From Caballeronia glathei (GTDB lineage: Bacteria > Pseudomonadota > Gammaproteobacteria > Burkholderiales > Burkholderiaceae): DNA of 64,000 nt. This document shows, piece by piece, positions 11,037 through 19,391 of this stretch. The DNA lies in the NCBI RefSeq assembly GCF_000698595.1, contig NZ_JFHC01000007.1, forward strand, positions 104,030-168,029. Direction: 5' to 3'. How positions within the stretch are numbered: the stretch's first letter is position 1; the number at the start of each line of letters is the position of its first letter. Position numbers and translations under genes: made by a program. The notes beneath the pieces are model-generated. The model saw only the letters and a list, made by a program, of their open reading frames with translations, was not told the DNA's origin and did not search any database.

Positions 11037-12052
11037 CCGGTGCGCCGTTCGTCGGCTCGCTCCGGGCGGGGCCGCTTCAGACGATCGCCGACGTGGCGGG
11101 CGTCACGGTCGGGCACTGCACGCTCGACGCAGGCCCGGTGCAGACGGGCGTGACCGTCGTGCGTCCGCATGGCGGCGACGCGTACCGGAACAAGGTGCCT
11201 GCTGCGGCGAGCGTGATCAACGGCTTCGGCAAGAGCATCGGCCTCGTGCAGGTGGAGGAGCTCGGCGTGCTCGAAACGCCGATCGCGCTGACCAATACGT
11301 TCGGCGTTGGCACGGTGGCGAACGCGCAGGCGAGGGCGGCGATCGAGGCGAATCCGCAGATCGGACGCGACTGGCCCACCGTGAACCCGCTCGTCTTCGA
11401 ATGCAACGACGGCTATCTCAACGACATCCAGGCGCTCGCCATCGAAGAGGCGCACTACCGCCGCGCGCTCGCGGCGTGCGCTACCGGATTCGAACGAGGT
11501 TCGGTTGGCGCGGGGCGCGGCATGTCGTGCTTCGAACTGAAGGGCGGGATCGGCTCGGCGTCGCGCGTGGCGCAACTGGGCGGACGATCGTTTTCCGCAG
11601 GCGCGCTCGTGCTCGCGAACTTCGGCCGCCTGCCGATGCTGACCGTGGCGGGCGCGCGGATCGGCCAGGCGCTCGCCGTATCGGATAAAGCGAAGCCCGA
11701 GCAGGGCTCGATCATCATGATCGTCGCGACCGACGCGCCGCTCGACTCGCGCCAGTTGCGCCGCCTCTCGATGCGCGCGGCCGCCGGGCTTGCGCGCACC
11801 GGGTCGGTGTACGGCCACGGCAGCGGCGACATCGCGCTCGCGTTCACGACCGCCTACACGGTGCCGCATGACGCCGATTTCGTCGACGTGCCGCCGCTAC
11901 TCTCCGACACGCGCCTCGACCCGCTCTTTCTCGCCGCCGCGGACAGCGTCGAGCAGGCGATCATCGATGCGCTCTACAGCGCCGTTTCCGTGACGGGCCG
12001 CGACGGCCGCCGGCGGCTTTCGCTCAACGACATGCAGGCCGGCAAGCCATGA
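11033..12052 (+). CDS. DmpA/P1-family aminopeptidase
   Basis: A 339-residue member of the DmpA (S58/P1) family of self-processing Ntn hydrolases, which remove N-terminal residues from L-, D- or beta-peptides. The start [10 protein letters not shown] overlaps the gsiD stop (ATGA). Conserved segments include [32 protein letters not shown] and [16 protein letters not shown]. The predicted self-cleavage site and nucleophile are Gly225-Ser226 in [15 protein letters not shown]. No signal peptide is visible, so it should act in the cytoplasm on imported peptides. Specificity (ordinary, D- or beta-peptides) cannot be read from sequence. Confidence 0.9.
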   Translation: MTGAPFVGSLRAGPLQTIADVAGVTVGHCTLDAGPVQTGVTVVRPHGGDAYRNKVPAAASVINGFGKSIGLVQVEELGVLETPIALTNTFGVGTVANAQARAAIEANPQIGRDWPTVNPLVFECNDGYLNDIQALAIEEAHYRRALAACATGFERGSVGAGRGMSCFELKGGIGSASRVAQLGGRSFSAGALVLANFGRLPMLTVAGARIGQALAVSDKAKPEQGSIIMIVATDAPLDSRQLRRLSMRAAAGLARTGSVYGHGSGDIALAFTTAYTVPHDADFVDVPPLLSDTRLDPLFLAAADSVEQAIIDALYSAVSVTGRDGRRRLSLNDMQAGKP

Positions 12053-12873
12053 AAGTACTGATTTCAGCGGATATCGAAGGGGTGGCGGGCGTGTTCCATC
12101 CGGAGCAGACGCGCGCGGGCAACGGCGAATACGAACAGGCGCGGCGCTGGATGACACTGGAGGCGAACGCGGCCATCGAGGGCGCGTTCGCGGGCGGCGC
12201 CGACGAGGTGTGGGTCAACGACTCGCACGGCGGCTTTCGCAACCTGCTGCCCGACCTGATCGACGCGCGGGCGTGCATGGTGCTCGGCAAGCCGCGCACG
12301 CTCGGCATGATGGCGGGTCTCGAAGACTCGCCCGAGCTCGTGTTCATGGTCGGCTATCACGCGCGGGCGCAGAGCCGCGGCATCCTCGCGCATACGATCA
12401 ACAGCTTCGCGTTCGCGCGGGTCGTGCTGAACGGCGAGGAAGTGGGCGAGGCCGGGCTGTACGGAGCGCTCGCGGCCGAGCGCGGCGCGCGCGTGGCGCT
12501 TCTTACCGGCGACGACGTGTTCGCGGAGGAAACGCGCCCCGCGTTTCCCGAGGCGCGCTTCGTGACGGTGAAGACCGCGCACGGCTATTCGAGCGGCGTC
12601 ACCCGCGCGCCTGCGCGCGCCTGCGAGATGATCCGCCGCGCGGCACAGGAGGCGGTAGAAAGCGCCGCGGCTGCGGTGCGGCCGCGCGCCGCGCAGGCGC
12701 GCCCCGCGCGCTGCGAGCTGCGCGTGCAGACGACGGCGCTGGCCGATCTCTTCTGCCAGATGCCTGCGCTCGAACGCATCGACGGCGTCACGCTTTCGTT
12801 CAGCGCGCCGTCGGTCGAACATGCGGTGCGCACGCTCAATTGCCTATCGGCGATGTCGTTCATGTTGCGCTGA
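12049..12873 (+). CDS. M55-family D-aminopeptidase (DppA-like)
   Basis: A 274-residue zinc metallopeptidase of family M55, whose founding member DppA releases D-alanine from D-Ala peptides. The zinc-ligand motifs are visible: ISADIEG near the start, VNDSHGG near residue 60, VGYHA near residue 104 and EVGEAGLYGALA near residue 133. It overlaps the DmpA-type gene by four bases (ATGA) and closes the operon. With IaaA and DmpA in the same unit, the operon equips the cell to take up and break peptides with unusual bonds or D-residues, such as cell-wall fragments or aged protein. That last point is inference. Confidence 0.9.
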   Translation: MKVLISADIEGVAGVFHPEQTRAGNGEYEQARRWMTLEANAAIEGAFAGGADEVWVNDSHGGFRNLLPDLIDARACMVLGKPRTLGMMAGLEDSPELVFMVGYHARAQSRGILAHTINSFAFARVVLNGEEVGEAGLYGALAAERGARVALLTGDDVFAEETRPAFPEARFVTVKTAHGYSSGVTRAPARACEMIRRAAQEAVESAAAAVRPRAAQARPARCELRVQTTALADLFCQMPALERIDGVTLSFSAPSVEHAVRTLNCLSAMSFMLR

Positions 12874-12939
12874 AAGCGCGCGCGTCGTCTATTATTGAGA
12901 TTGTGGGGCGGGATCGACGACGGATGAAAGGCGATTGTC

Positions 12940-13158
12940 ATGCACAAGGTGAAGCTCGAGCATAACGACGACACCGCGCTCGACCCTGCCGACCCCGACC
13001 TGGTGATGCGCGGTTCGCTCTTCATCGACTGCCACGAGGCCGGCTGGTGGGAAGCGCGCCACGACGGCACGTGGATGGCTCATCTCTGGCACGCGGGGCA
13101 CGACATCGTCGAAGCGAGCAGGGAGCGGCTCATCGAGCACCTCGCGCGCGACGCCTAG
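12940..13158 (+). CDS. Small conserved-looking protein of unknown function
   Basis: A 72-residue acidic protein ([20 protein letters not shown]...). It has no signal peptide or membrane segment, and it contains several His, Trp and Asp residues ([25 protein letters not shown]). Its codon use matches the neighbours, and AAAGG sits upstream of the ATG. It lies 66 bases after the M55 peptidase and 28 bases before crcB on the same strand. I do not recognise the family. The ordered pattern of aromatic and charged residues argues for a real small globular protein. Confidence 0.65.
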   Translation: MHKVKLEHNDDTALDPADPDLVMRGSLFIDCHEAGWWEARHDGTWMAHLWHAGHDIVEASRERLIEHLARDA

Positions 13159-13186
13159 TCTTTTCATTTCACTCTCAACCTCGTAC

Positions 13187-13567
13187 ATGTATCTGTCGAT
13201 CATCGCCGTCGGTCTCGGCGGCGCGCTCGGCTCCCTGCTTCGCTGGGTGCTCGGGCTGCGCCTCAATGCCCTCTTTCCGAATCTGCCGCTCGGCACGCTC
13301 GCGTCCAACGTGATCGCGGGCTATGTGATCGGCGTCGCCGTCGCGTGGTTCGCGCGCATGCCGGACGTGCCGATCGAATGGCGGCTCTTCGTGATCACCG
13401 GGCTGATGGGCGGCCTGTCCACGTTCTCCAGCTTCTCGGCGGAAGTGGTGTCGCACCTTCAGGAAGGGCGTCTCGGCTGGGCCGCGGGCGAGATCGCGAT
13501 TCACGTGTCGGCTTCGATCGTCATGACCATTCTCGGCATCGCGACGGTCTCGCTCGCCACGCGCTGA
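13187..13567 (+). CDS. crcB: Fluoride channel/exporter CrcB (Fluc)
   Basis: A 126-residue protein with four membrane segments, the usual Fluc/CrcB size. Diagnostic motifs are present: [26 protein letters not shown], the pore-lining [15 protein letters not shown], and a hydrophobic C-terminus. Fluc channels work as antiparallel homodimers that release cytoplasmic fluoride. Only 28 bases precede it, so there is no room for a fluoride riboswitch directly upstream. It may be co-transcribed with the small gene before it. Confidence 0.95.
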   Translation: MYLSIIAVGLGGALGSLLRWVLGLRLNALFPNLPLGTLASNVIAGYVIGVAVAWFARMPDVPIEWRLFVITGLMGGLSTFSSFSAEVVSHLQEGRLGWAAGEIAIHVSASIVMTILGIATVSLATR

Positions 13568-13705
13568 CGTTCACCCTGACGAACGAGCCGCGGTCACGTT
13601 CTGTTACGCCTCGCGGCGCGCGCTTACATTTTCTCGACGTTTCGGCGCGCCTGCTCTGGTAGATTGCTGCTCCGCGCGCGCGGCGCGCGCAGTACGGCAT
13701 CGCAA

Positions 13706-15979
13706 ATGAAACTGACCAGGCTTTTCCTGAAGGGCGCCGGCATCATCCTCGCGCTCTTCATCGCAATCGTCGCGGCGGCGACGGTCTATTTCGTCAACTT
13801 CGACTGGAACCGCGCGCGGCCGCTGATCGGCGAGAAGGTGAGCGCGGCGATCGGCCGGCCGTTCGCGATCGAGGGCGATCTCACGCTCGGCTGGCGCCGG
13901 CCGCTGGCCGAAGAGACCGGCTGGCGCACCTGGATTCCATGGCCGCGCCTCACCGCGACGCGCATCACGGTCGGCAACCCGGCGTGGGCGAAGGACCCGC
14001 ACTTCGCGACGCTCGAGCGCATCGACTTCGAGGTCGCGGTGCTGCCGCTCCTCGCGCACGACATCGTCATCCCCGCCATCCATCTCGCCAATCCCGCCGT
14101 CGATCTCGAACGCATGCGCGACGGCCGCAACAACTGGACCTTCGCGCTGCCCGAATCGAAGGAGCCTTCGGAGTGGAAGCTGAAGCTCGACCGGATCGCG
14201 TTCGACAAGGGCACCGTGTCCTTGCGCGATGAGCAGAACGACGCGCGCGCGAAAGTCAGCATCGATACGCTCGGCCAGCCGATTCCGATCGGCGAAGTCA
14301 TGAAGCAGCAGGAAGAGGCGTCGATGCAGGCGTCGGCGAAGGTGGTCGGCAAGGGCGCGGCGAACAAGCTCGCGAAGCAGGTCGATGCGGCGTCCGGAGC
14401 CGCCGCGGCTTCGGCTGCGGCCGCTGTGTCCTCGCCAGCTTCGTCGCCGGCTTCGTCGCCCGCAGCGGCAGGCGCGAAGAGCGGTCCGGCCTACGCGATC
14501 GGCTGGAGCGTCGAGGGCAAGTACAGGCGCACGGCGATTTCGGGCCGCGGCAAGCTCGGCGGCGTGCTCGCCTTGCAGGACGCGACGCAGCCGTTTCCCG
14601 TGCAGGCCGATGTGAAGATCGGCGACACGCGCATCGCGGTGGTCGGCACGCTCACGGACCCCGCGCATCTCGCCGCGCTCGATGTCCGGCTGTGGCTGCA
14701 GGGCGTGAGCATGGACCATCTGTACGCGGTGACGGGCGTGACGCTGCCCGAGACGCCGCCGTACGCGACGGCGGGCCGCCTCGTCGGCCAGATGCGCCAG
14801 CAGGTCTTCAGGTACGAGCGCTTCACGGGACGTGTAGGTCAGAGCGACCTGAACGGCACGCTCGTCTACGAAGGCGCGCGGGCGGGCGGCCGTGCCCGAC
14901 CGCGGCTCTCGGGTGATCTCGTGTCGAATCTGCTGCAGTTTTCCGATCTCGCGCCGATCGTCGGCGCCGATTCGAAGGCGAGCCAGGCGAAGCGCGGCGA
15001 AGTGAGCAAACAGCCGCCGGAGCGCGTGCTGCCCGTCGACGAGTTCAAGACCGACCGCTGGCGTTCCATCGATGCCGATGTGAAGTTCACCGGCCGCCGC
15101 ATCGTGAAGGACAAGGACCTGCCGATCAGCGACCTGTACACGCACGTGGTGATGAACGACGGCGTGCTCTCGCTCGAACCGCTCAAGTTCGGCGTGGCGG
15201 GCGGCACGTTCGCATCGACGATTCATCTCGACGGCAGCCGTCAGCCGCTAAAGGGCCGTTTCACGGTGTCGGCGCGGCACCTGAAGCTCAAGCAGCTGTT
15301 CCCGGACGTGAAGACCATGCAGTCGGCGCTCGGAGAGGTGAACGGCGACGCGTCGCTTGCCGCCACCGGCAACTCGCCGGCCGCGCTTGCCGCGACTTCC
15401 AGCGGCGAGGTGAAGGCCGTCGTGACGGACGGCACGCTCAGCCGCTTCCTGATGGAAGCGGCCGGGCTGAATGTGGCGAACGTCGTGATCGAGAAGATGT
15501 ACGGCAATCGCGACGTGAAGATCAACTGCGGCGCGGCCGATCTGATTGCGACCAACGGCACGCTGACGCCGAAGGTGTTCGCCCTCGATACCGACGACGC
15601 TTTCATCGACGTCGGCGGCACGGTCGATCTTCGCAGCGAGCGGCTCGACCTGAAGGTCCGTCCGCACACGAAGGGCGTGCGCCTTTTCTCGCTGCGCTCG
15701 CCGCTTTACGTCAAGGGCACGTTCAAGTTCCCGGATGCGGGCGTCGAGGTCATGCCGATGGTGCTGCGCGGCGGGGCCGCCGTCGCGCTCGGGCTCATCA
15801 ATCCGTTCGCGGCGCTGATTCCGTTCATGCAGCCGAGCTCGGGGCAGTCCATGTCGTGCGACGAGTTGCTGAACCGCAAGCCGAAGGCGGCCGTCCAGCC
15901 CGTGAAGGCGTCGGCGAGCGGCGCGATAGCTGCGCCCGCACCCGCGCCGTTGCAGGGCGCCGAGCGGATGCAGCCGTGA
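13706..15979 (+). CDS. AsmA-family protein
   Basis: A 757-residue envelope protein of the AsmA group, which includes large inner-membrane-anchored proteins linked to lipid transport and outer-membrane assembly. The ATG at 13706 (MKLTRLFLKG) is preferred to the frame opening at 13664 because it places a signal anchor (ILALFIAIVAAATVYFV) at the N-terminus. Segments such as GRPFAIEGDLTL, ERIDFEVAVLPLL, INCGAADLIATNG and KLRP-like 'LDLKVRPHTKG' match AsmA repeats. Residues about 230-265 are an Ala/Ser/Pro-rich low-complexity linker with tandem 'SSPAS' units. It points toward the histidine kinase gene, ending 11 bases from it. Confidence 0.88.
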   Translation: MKLTRLFLKGAGIILALFIAIVAAATVYFVNFDWNRARPLIGEKVSAAIGRPFAIEGDLTLGWRRPLAEETGWRTWIPWPRLTATRITVGNPAWAKDPHFATLERIDFEVAVLPLLAHDIVIPAIHLANPAVDLERMRDGRNNWTFALPESKEPSEWKLKLDRIAFDKGTVSLRDEQNDARAKVSIDTLGQPIPIGEVMKQQEEASMQASAKVVGKGAANKLAKQVDAASGAAAASAAAAVSSPASSPASSPAAAGAKSGPAYAIGWSVEGKYRRTAISGRGKLGGVLALQDATQPFPVQADVKIGDTRIAVVGTLTDPAHLAALDVRLWLQGVSMDHLYAVTGVTLPETPPYATAGRLVGQMRQQVFRYERFTGRVGQSDLNGTLVYEGARAGGRARPRLSGDLVSNLLQFSDLAPIVGADSKASQAKRGEVSKQPPERVLPVDEFKTDRWRSIDADVKFTGRRIVKDKDLPISDLYTHVVMNDGVLSLEPLKFGVAGGTFASTIHLDGSRQPLKGRFTVSARHLKLKQLFPDVKTMQSALGEVNGDASLAATGNSPAALAATSSGEVKAVVTDGTLSRFLMEAAGLNVANVVIEKMYGNRDVKINCGAADLIATNGTLTPKVFALDTDDAFIDVGGTVDLRSERLDLKVRPHTKGVRLFSLRSPLYVKGTFKFPDAGVEVMPMVLRGGAAVALGLINPFAALIPFMQPSSGQSMSCDELLNRKPKAAVQPVKASASGAIAAPAPAPLQGAERMQP

Positions 15980-15989
15980 CGCGGTGCCT

Positions 15990-17387
15990 TCACTGCGCGG
16001 CTGATTGAGCGAACAGCACGCTGACGATCAGCCCGCCGCCGGGCGCATCGTCGAGCGAGACGCGTGCATGATGCAGCCGCGCGATCTCGCGCACGATCGC
16101 GAGCCCGAGCCCGCTGCCCTCGACGTTCTGCGTCGCCGAGCTGCGATAGAAGCGCTCGAACACTGCCTCGCGCTCCTGCGGCGCGATGCCCGGGCCGTTG
16201 TCGATCACCTGCAGCAGCGCGCCTTCCGGAGGCGTTGCCACGCGCACCGTGATCATTGATCCGTCGCCCGCATAGCGGATCGCGTTGTCGATGAGGTTGC
16301 CGCACAGCTCGGCAAGCAGCTCGCGCTGCCCGCGCACGTGCACGCGCGCCTCCTCCTCGAAGCCGAGATCGATGCCGCGTGAGCGCGCGACCGGCGACCA
16401 GTCGAGCGTCACGCTGCGCGCGATTTTTTCGAGCGCGAGTGTTTCCAGTTTCACGACATGCCCGCTGTCCGCATCGAGCCGCGCGAGCGACAGCAGTTGC
16501 TGCACGCTCTTGCCCGCCTGCCGCACCGCGCCGTGCAGGCGCTTCAGATGCAGGCTCGCGCGCTCGTCGCGCGTCTCGCGCAGCGCGAGCTCCGACTCCG
16601 CCTGTATCACGGCAAGCGGCGTCTTCAGCTGATGCGCGGCGTCGGTGAAGAAGCGCCGCCGCGACTCCTGCATGCTTCGCAGCCGCGCGATGTACTGATT
16701 GATCGATTCGACGAGCGGCTCGACCTCGCTCGGCAGGCCGGCCTTGTCGAGCGGCGCGGGGTCGTCGTCGGCGCGGGCCGCGACTTTCGCCGAGAGCCGG
16801 TTGAGCGGGCGCAGCCCGCGCCCCACGCCGAGCCACACGATGGCGAGCGCCAGCACGATCAGGAGGCCCTCCTGCAGCAGCGAGCCGGTCAGGATCTCGC
16901 GCGCGAGCGCCTGGCGCGGCTCGATCGTCTCACCGACCATGATCCATGCGACGCGCGTCTGCGCGCTCGGCACGTCGTGAACCGGCAGTCTCAGCATACC
17001 CATGCGCAACTCCTGTCCGCGAAAGGTCGCGTCGTAGAAACGCGTTTCGTAGGGCGCGGGCACCGCGTGCCCGGGCGGCGGGGGCAGGTCCGCGTAGCCC
17101 GTGACCGCGCGGCCGTTCTCTTCGCGGATCAGGTAGTAGATGCGCCCGCCGACATCCGACTCGAACATCTCGAGCGCGAGATATGGCAGATCGACTTCGA
17201 TCTGGCCGTTGTGCAGGCTCGTGCCTTCACGAATCGATTTCAGCGAGAACGCGAGCGAGCGGTCGAACGCGACATGCGCCGCGCTCATCGCGCGATGGTA
17301 GGTCAGCCACGAATCGAGCGCGAGCAGGCCGACGAGGGGCAGGAGGAGCCATAGCGAGACCTGCCGCCGCAGGTTCGGCTTGGGCAT
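15990..17387 (-). CDS. Sensor histidine kinase (TctE-like)
   Basis: A 465-residue membrane sensor kinase. Its ATG at 17387 directly abuts the response-regulator stop codon, so the two are translationally linked. An N-terminal membrane helix (LWLLLPLVGLLALDSWL) is followed by a periplasmic sensor region of the 2CSK_N type, a second helix near residues 170-190, and the kinase core. The phosphoacceptor is in DAAHQLKTPLAV, the N box in ELCGNLIDNAIRYA, and the G boxes in VIDNGPGI and GSGLGLAIVREI. TctE-like kinases sense organic acids, but the ligand here is unknown. The divergent ABC importer is the natural target. Confidence 0.92.
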   Translation of the reverse strand: MPKPNLRRQVSLWLLLPLVGLLALDSWLTYHRAMSAAHVAFDRSLAFSLKSIREGTSLHNGQIEVDLPYLALEMFESDVGGRIYYLIREENGRAVTGYADLPPPPGHAVPAPYETRFYDATFRGQELRMGMLRLPVHDVPSAQTRVAWIMVGETIEPRQALAREILTGSLLQEGLLIVLALAIVWLGVGRGLRPLNRLSAKVAARADDDPAPLDKAGLPSEVEPLVESINQYIARLRSMQESRRRFFTDAAHQLKTPLAVIQAESELALRETRDERASLHLKRLHGAVRQAGKSVQQLLSLARLDADSGHVVKLETLALEKIARSVTLDWSPVARSRGIDLGFEEEARVHVRGQRELLAELCGNLIDNAIRYAGDGSMITVRVATPPEGALLQVIDNGPGIAPQEREAVFERFYRSSATQNVEGSGLGLAIVREIARLHHARVSLDDAPGGGLIVSVLFAQSAAQ

Positions 17388-18074
17388 TTACGCTTGCGAC
17401 GCGGGCGGCGTCTTCGCTTCGAGCAGGTAGCCGAGGCCGCGCAGCGTGACGATGGCGGCCGTGCTCTTTTCCAGCTTCTTTCTCAGCCGGTGCACATAGA
17501 TTTCGATTGCATCCGGATTCACGGATTCGTCGATGCCGAAAATCTTCTCCGACAGCGTCTCCTTGTTGATCGCGCGGCCGTTGCGCAGGATCAGCACTTC
17601 GAGCACCGCGCGCTCGCGCGGCGTCAGCGCGAGCGGCTCGCCATCGAGGCGAAAGCTGCGATCGACGCTGTCGTACGCGAGCGGCCCGCATTCCATGCGC
17701 GTGCCCTCATGGCCGTGGCTGCGGCGAATCAGCGCGCGGGCGCGGGCTTCGAGTTCGGTCAGCTCGAATGGTTTCGCGAGGTAGTCGTCGGCGCCGAGGT
17801 CGAGGCCCTTCACGCGGTCCTCCACCGATCCGTGCGCGGTCAGGATCAGCACGGGCACCGGGTTGCGGCGCTGCCGCAGGCGCCTCAGCACTTCGAGGCC
17901 GTCGAGCTTCGGCAGGCCCAGATCGAGGATCACGAGCGCGTAGTCCTGGGTGCGCAGCACGTGGTCGGCGGCCTCGCCGTCATGCATGCAGTCGACGGCG
18001 AAGCGGGCGTGCGTGAGCGCGTCCGTCAGTGAGTTTGCGAGGGTGGGATTGTCTTCGACTAGCAGGACGCGCAT
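17388..18074 (-). CDS. OmpR-family response regulator (TctD-like)
   Basis: A 228-residue response regulator with a receiver domain (acidic pocket VEDN, phosphoacceptor Asp51 in VILDLGLPKLDG, Lys in DYLAKPFEL) and an OmpR/PhoB winged-helix DNA-binding domain (LTPRERAVLEVLILRNGRAINKE; IEIYVHRLRKKLE). It is the first gene of the two-gene operon with the kinase. It is divergent from the ABC importer with 145 bases between the two start codons. Autoregulation and control of the importer are likely, but inferred from position. Confidence 0.93.
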   Translation of the reverse strand: MRVLLVEDNPTLANSLTDALTHARFAVDCMHDGEAADHVLRTQDYALVILDLGLPKLDGLEVLRRLRQRRNPVPVLILTAHGSVEDRVKGLDLGADDYLAKPFELTELEARARALIRRSHGHEGTRMECGPLAYDSVDRSFRLDGEPLALTPRERAVLEVLILRNGRAINKETLSEKIFGIDESVNPDAIEIYVHRLRKKLEKSTAAIVTLRGLGYLLEAKTPPASQA

Positions 18075-18107
18075 GACGGTGACTTAGGGAAATCCATGAG
18101 GGCAAAT

Positions 18108-18132
18108 GGCCTATTGTGGCCGAATTACGGCC
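18108..18132. promoter_or_regulatory. Possible response-regulator boxes upstream of the ABC importer
   Basis: Three GGCC cores at 18108, 18118 and 18129 are spaced 10 and 11 bases apart, one helical turn each, in the gap between the response regulator and the importer. OmpR-type regulators bind such helically phased direct repeats. Four-base cores are common in a GC-rich genome, so this is a weak candidate. Confidence 0.25.
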
Positions 18133-18219
18133 GGGAATGAAAGCGGGCTGAAAGTGCTCGCGCCTTAACATGCGCCCACTCGACACGATAAACATTACAA
18201 GCGAATTCTGGAGGAAGAC

Positions 18220-19314
18220 ATGAAGAATTTGAAGCTGCGCCTGGGTCTCGCCGGTGCCGTCCTGCTTTCTGCGCATGCCGCGTTCGCGCAGGTGCCTGCG
18301 GGTTATCCCGGGGGGTATCAGGCCGTCATCGACGCAGCGAAGAAGGAAGGCAAGGTGCTCGTCTATTCGGTCACGGATACGGCGCTCGTGCGGCCGCTCA
18401 TCAAGGACTTCGAGTCGCTCTACGGCGTGAAGGTCGAGTACAACGACATGAATAGCACCGAGCTCTATAACCGGTTCATCAGCGAGAACGCGGCAAGCAG
18501 CACGAGCGCCGACGTGCTGTGGAGCTCGGCGATGGACCTGCAGGTCAAGCTCGTCAACGACGGCCTGATGGCGAACTACGAATCGCCGGAATCGGCGCAT
18601 CTGCCGCAATGGGCGCAGTACCAGAAGCAGGCCTACGGCACGACCTACGAGCCGCTTGCGATCGTCTACAACAAGCGCCTCATTCCCGCCGGTGACGTGC
18701 CGCAGACGCGCGCCGACCTCATCAAGCTGCTGCAGACGCAGGCCGCGAAGTTCAAGGGCAAGGTCACGACCTACGACATCGAGAAATCGGGCGTGGGCTT
18801 CAACTACCTGACGCAGGATGCGCGCGTGAATCCGCAAGTCACGTGGCAACTGGTGGGCGCGATCGGCGCGACGAACCCGAAGCTGCAGTCGAGCACGGGC
18901 GCGATGATGGAGCGCATTTCGTCGGGCGAGAACCTGATCGGCTACAACATCCTCGGCTCGTATGCGTTCGCGAAGGCGAAGAAGGACCCGTCGATCGGTT
19001 ACGTCTATCCGAAGGATTACACGCTGGTGGTGAGCCGCCTCGTGACGATCTCGAAGAAGGCGAAGAACCCGAACGCGGCGAAGCTGTGGGTGGATTATCT
19101 GCTATCCAAACGCGGCCAGACGCTGCTCGCGAACCAGGCCGACCTGTTCTCGATCCGCGCGGACGTCGAAGGCGAAACGTCGATGGCGGGTCTTACGAAG
19201 CAGCTCGGCGACTCGCTCAAGCCGATTCCGATCGGCACGGGCCTGCTCGTCTATCTCGACCAGTCGAAGCGCCTCGAATTCCTCAAGCAGTGGCAGCAGG
19301 CCATCAAGCGCTGA
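18220..19314 (+). CDS. Periplasmic solute-binding protein of an AfuA/FbpA-like ABC importer
   Basis: A 364-residue type II periplasmic binding protein with a clear signal peptide (MKNLKLRLGLAGAVLLSAHA, cleavage after AFA). GGAGGA precedes the ATG. The body resembles the iron/AfuA/PgtC branch: DAAKKEGKVLVYS near the mature N-terminus, SADVLWSSAMDLQ, YEPLAIVYNKRLIP, LIGYNILGSYAFAKA and NAAKLWVDYLLS. Members carry ferric iron, hexose phosphates, phosphoglycerate or aminoethylphosphonate. The paired Tyr typical of FbpA iron sites near the C-terminus is not obvious, so an organophosphate-type ligand is at least as likely. Permease and ATPase genes follow. Confidence 0.88.
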   Translation: MKNLKLRLGLAGAVLLSAHAAFAQVPAGYPGGYQAVIDAAKKEGKVLVYSVTDTALVRPLIKDFESLYGVKVEYNDMNSTELYNRFISENAASSTSADVLWSSAMDLQVKLVNDGLMANYESPESAHLPQWAQYQKQAYGTTYEPLAIVYNKRLIPAGDVPQTRADLIKLLQTQAAKFKGKVTTYDIEKSGVGFNYLTQDARVNPQVTWQLVGAIGATNPKLQSSTGAMMERISSGENLIGYNILGSYAFAKAKKDPSIGYVYPKDYTLVVSRLVTISKKAKNPNAAKLWVDYLLSKRGQTLLANQADLFSIRADVEGETSMAGLTKQLGDSLKPIPIGTGLLVYLDQSKRLEFLKQWQQAIKR

Positions 19315-19391
19315 TCTTCACGAAGCCCGCGCATTGACGCGGGTCCTCCGTTCATTCACTCGATGCGCCGGCAAGGCGCAGGGGGACACTC

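Noticed and set aside
13187..13567. A fluoride riboswitch for crcB
   Set aside because: Only 28 bases separate crcB from the previous gene and no crcB-motif fold could be traced.
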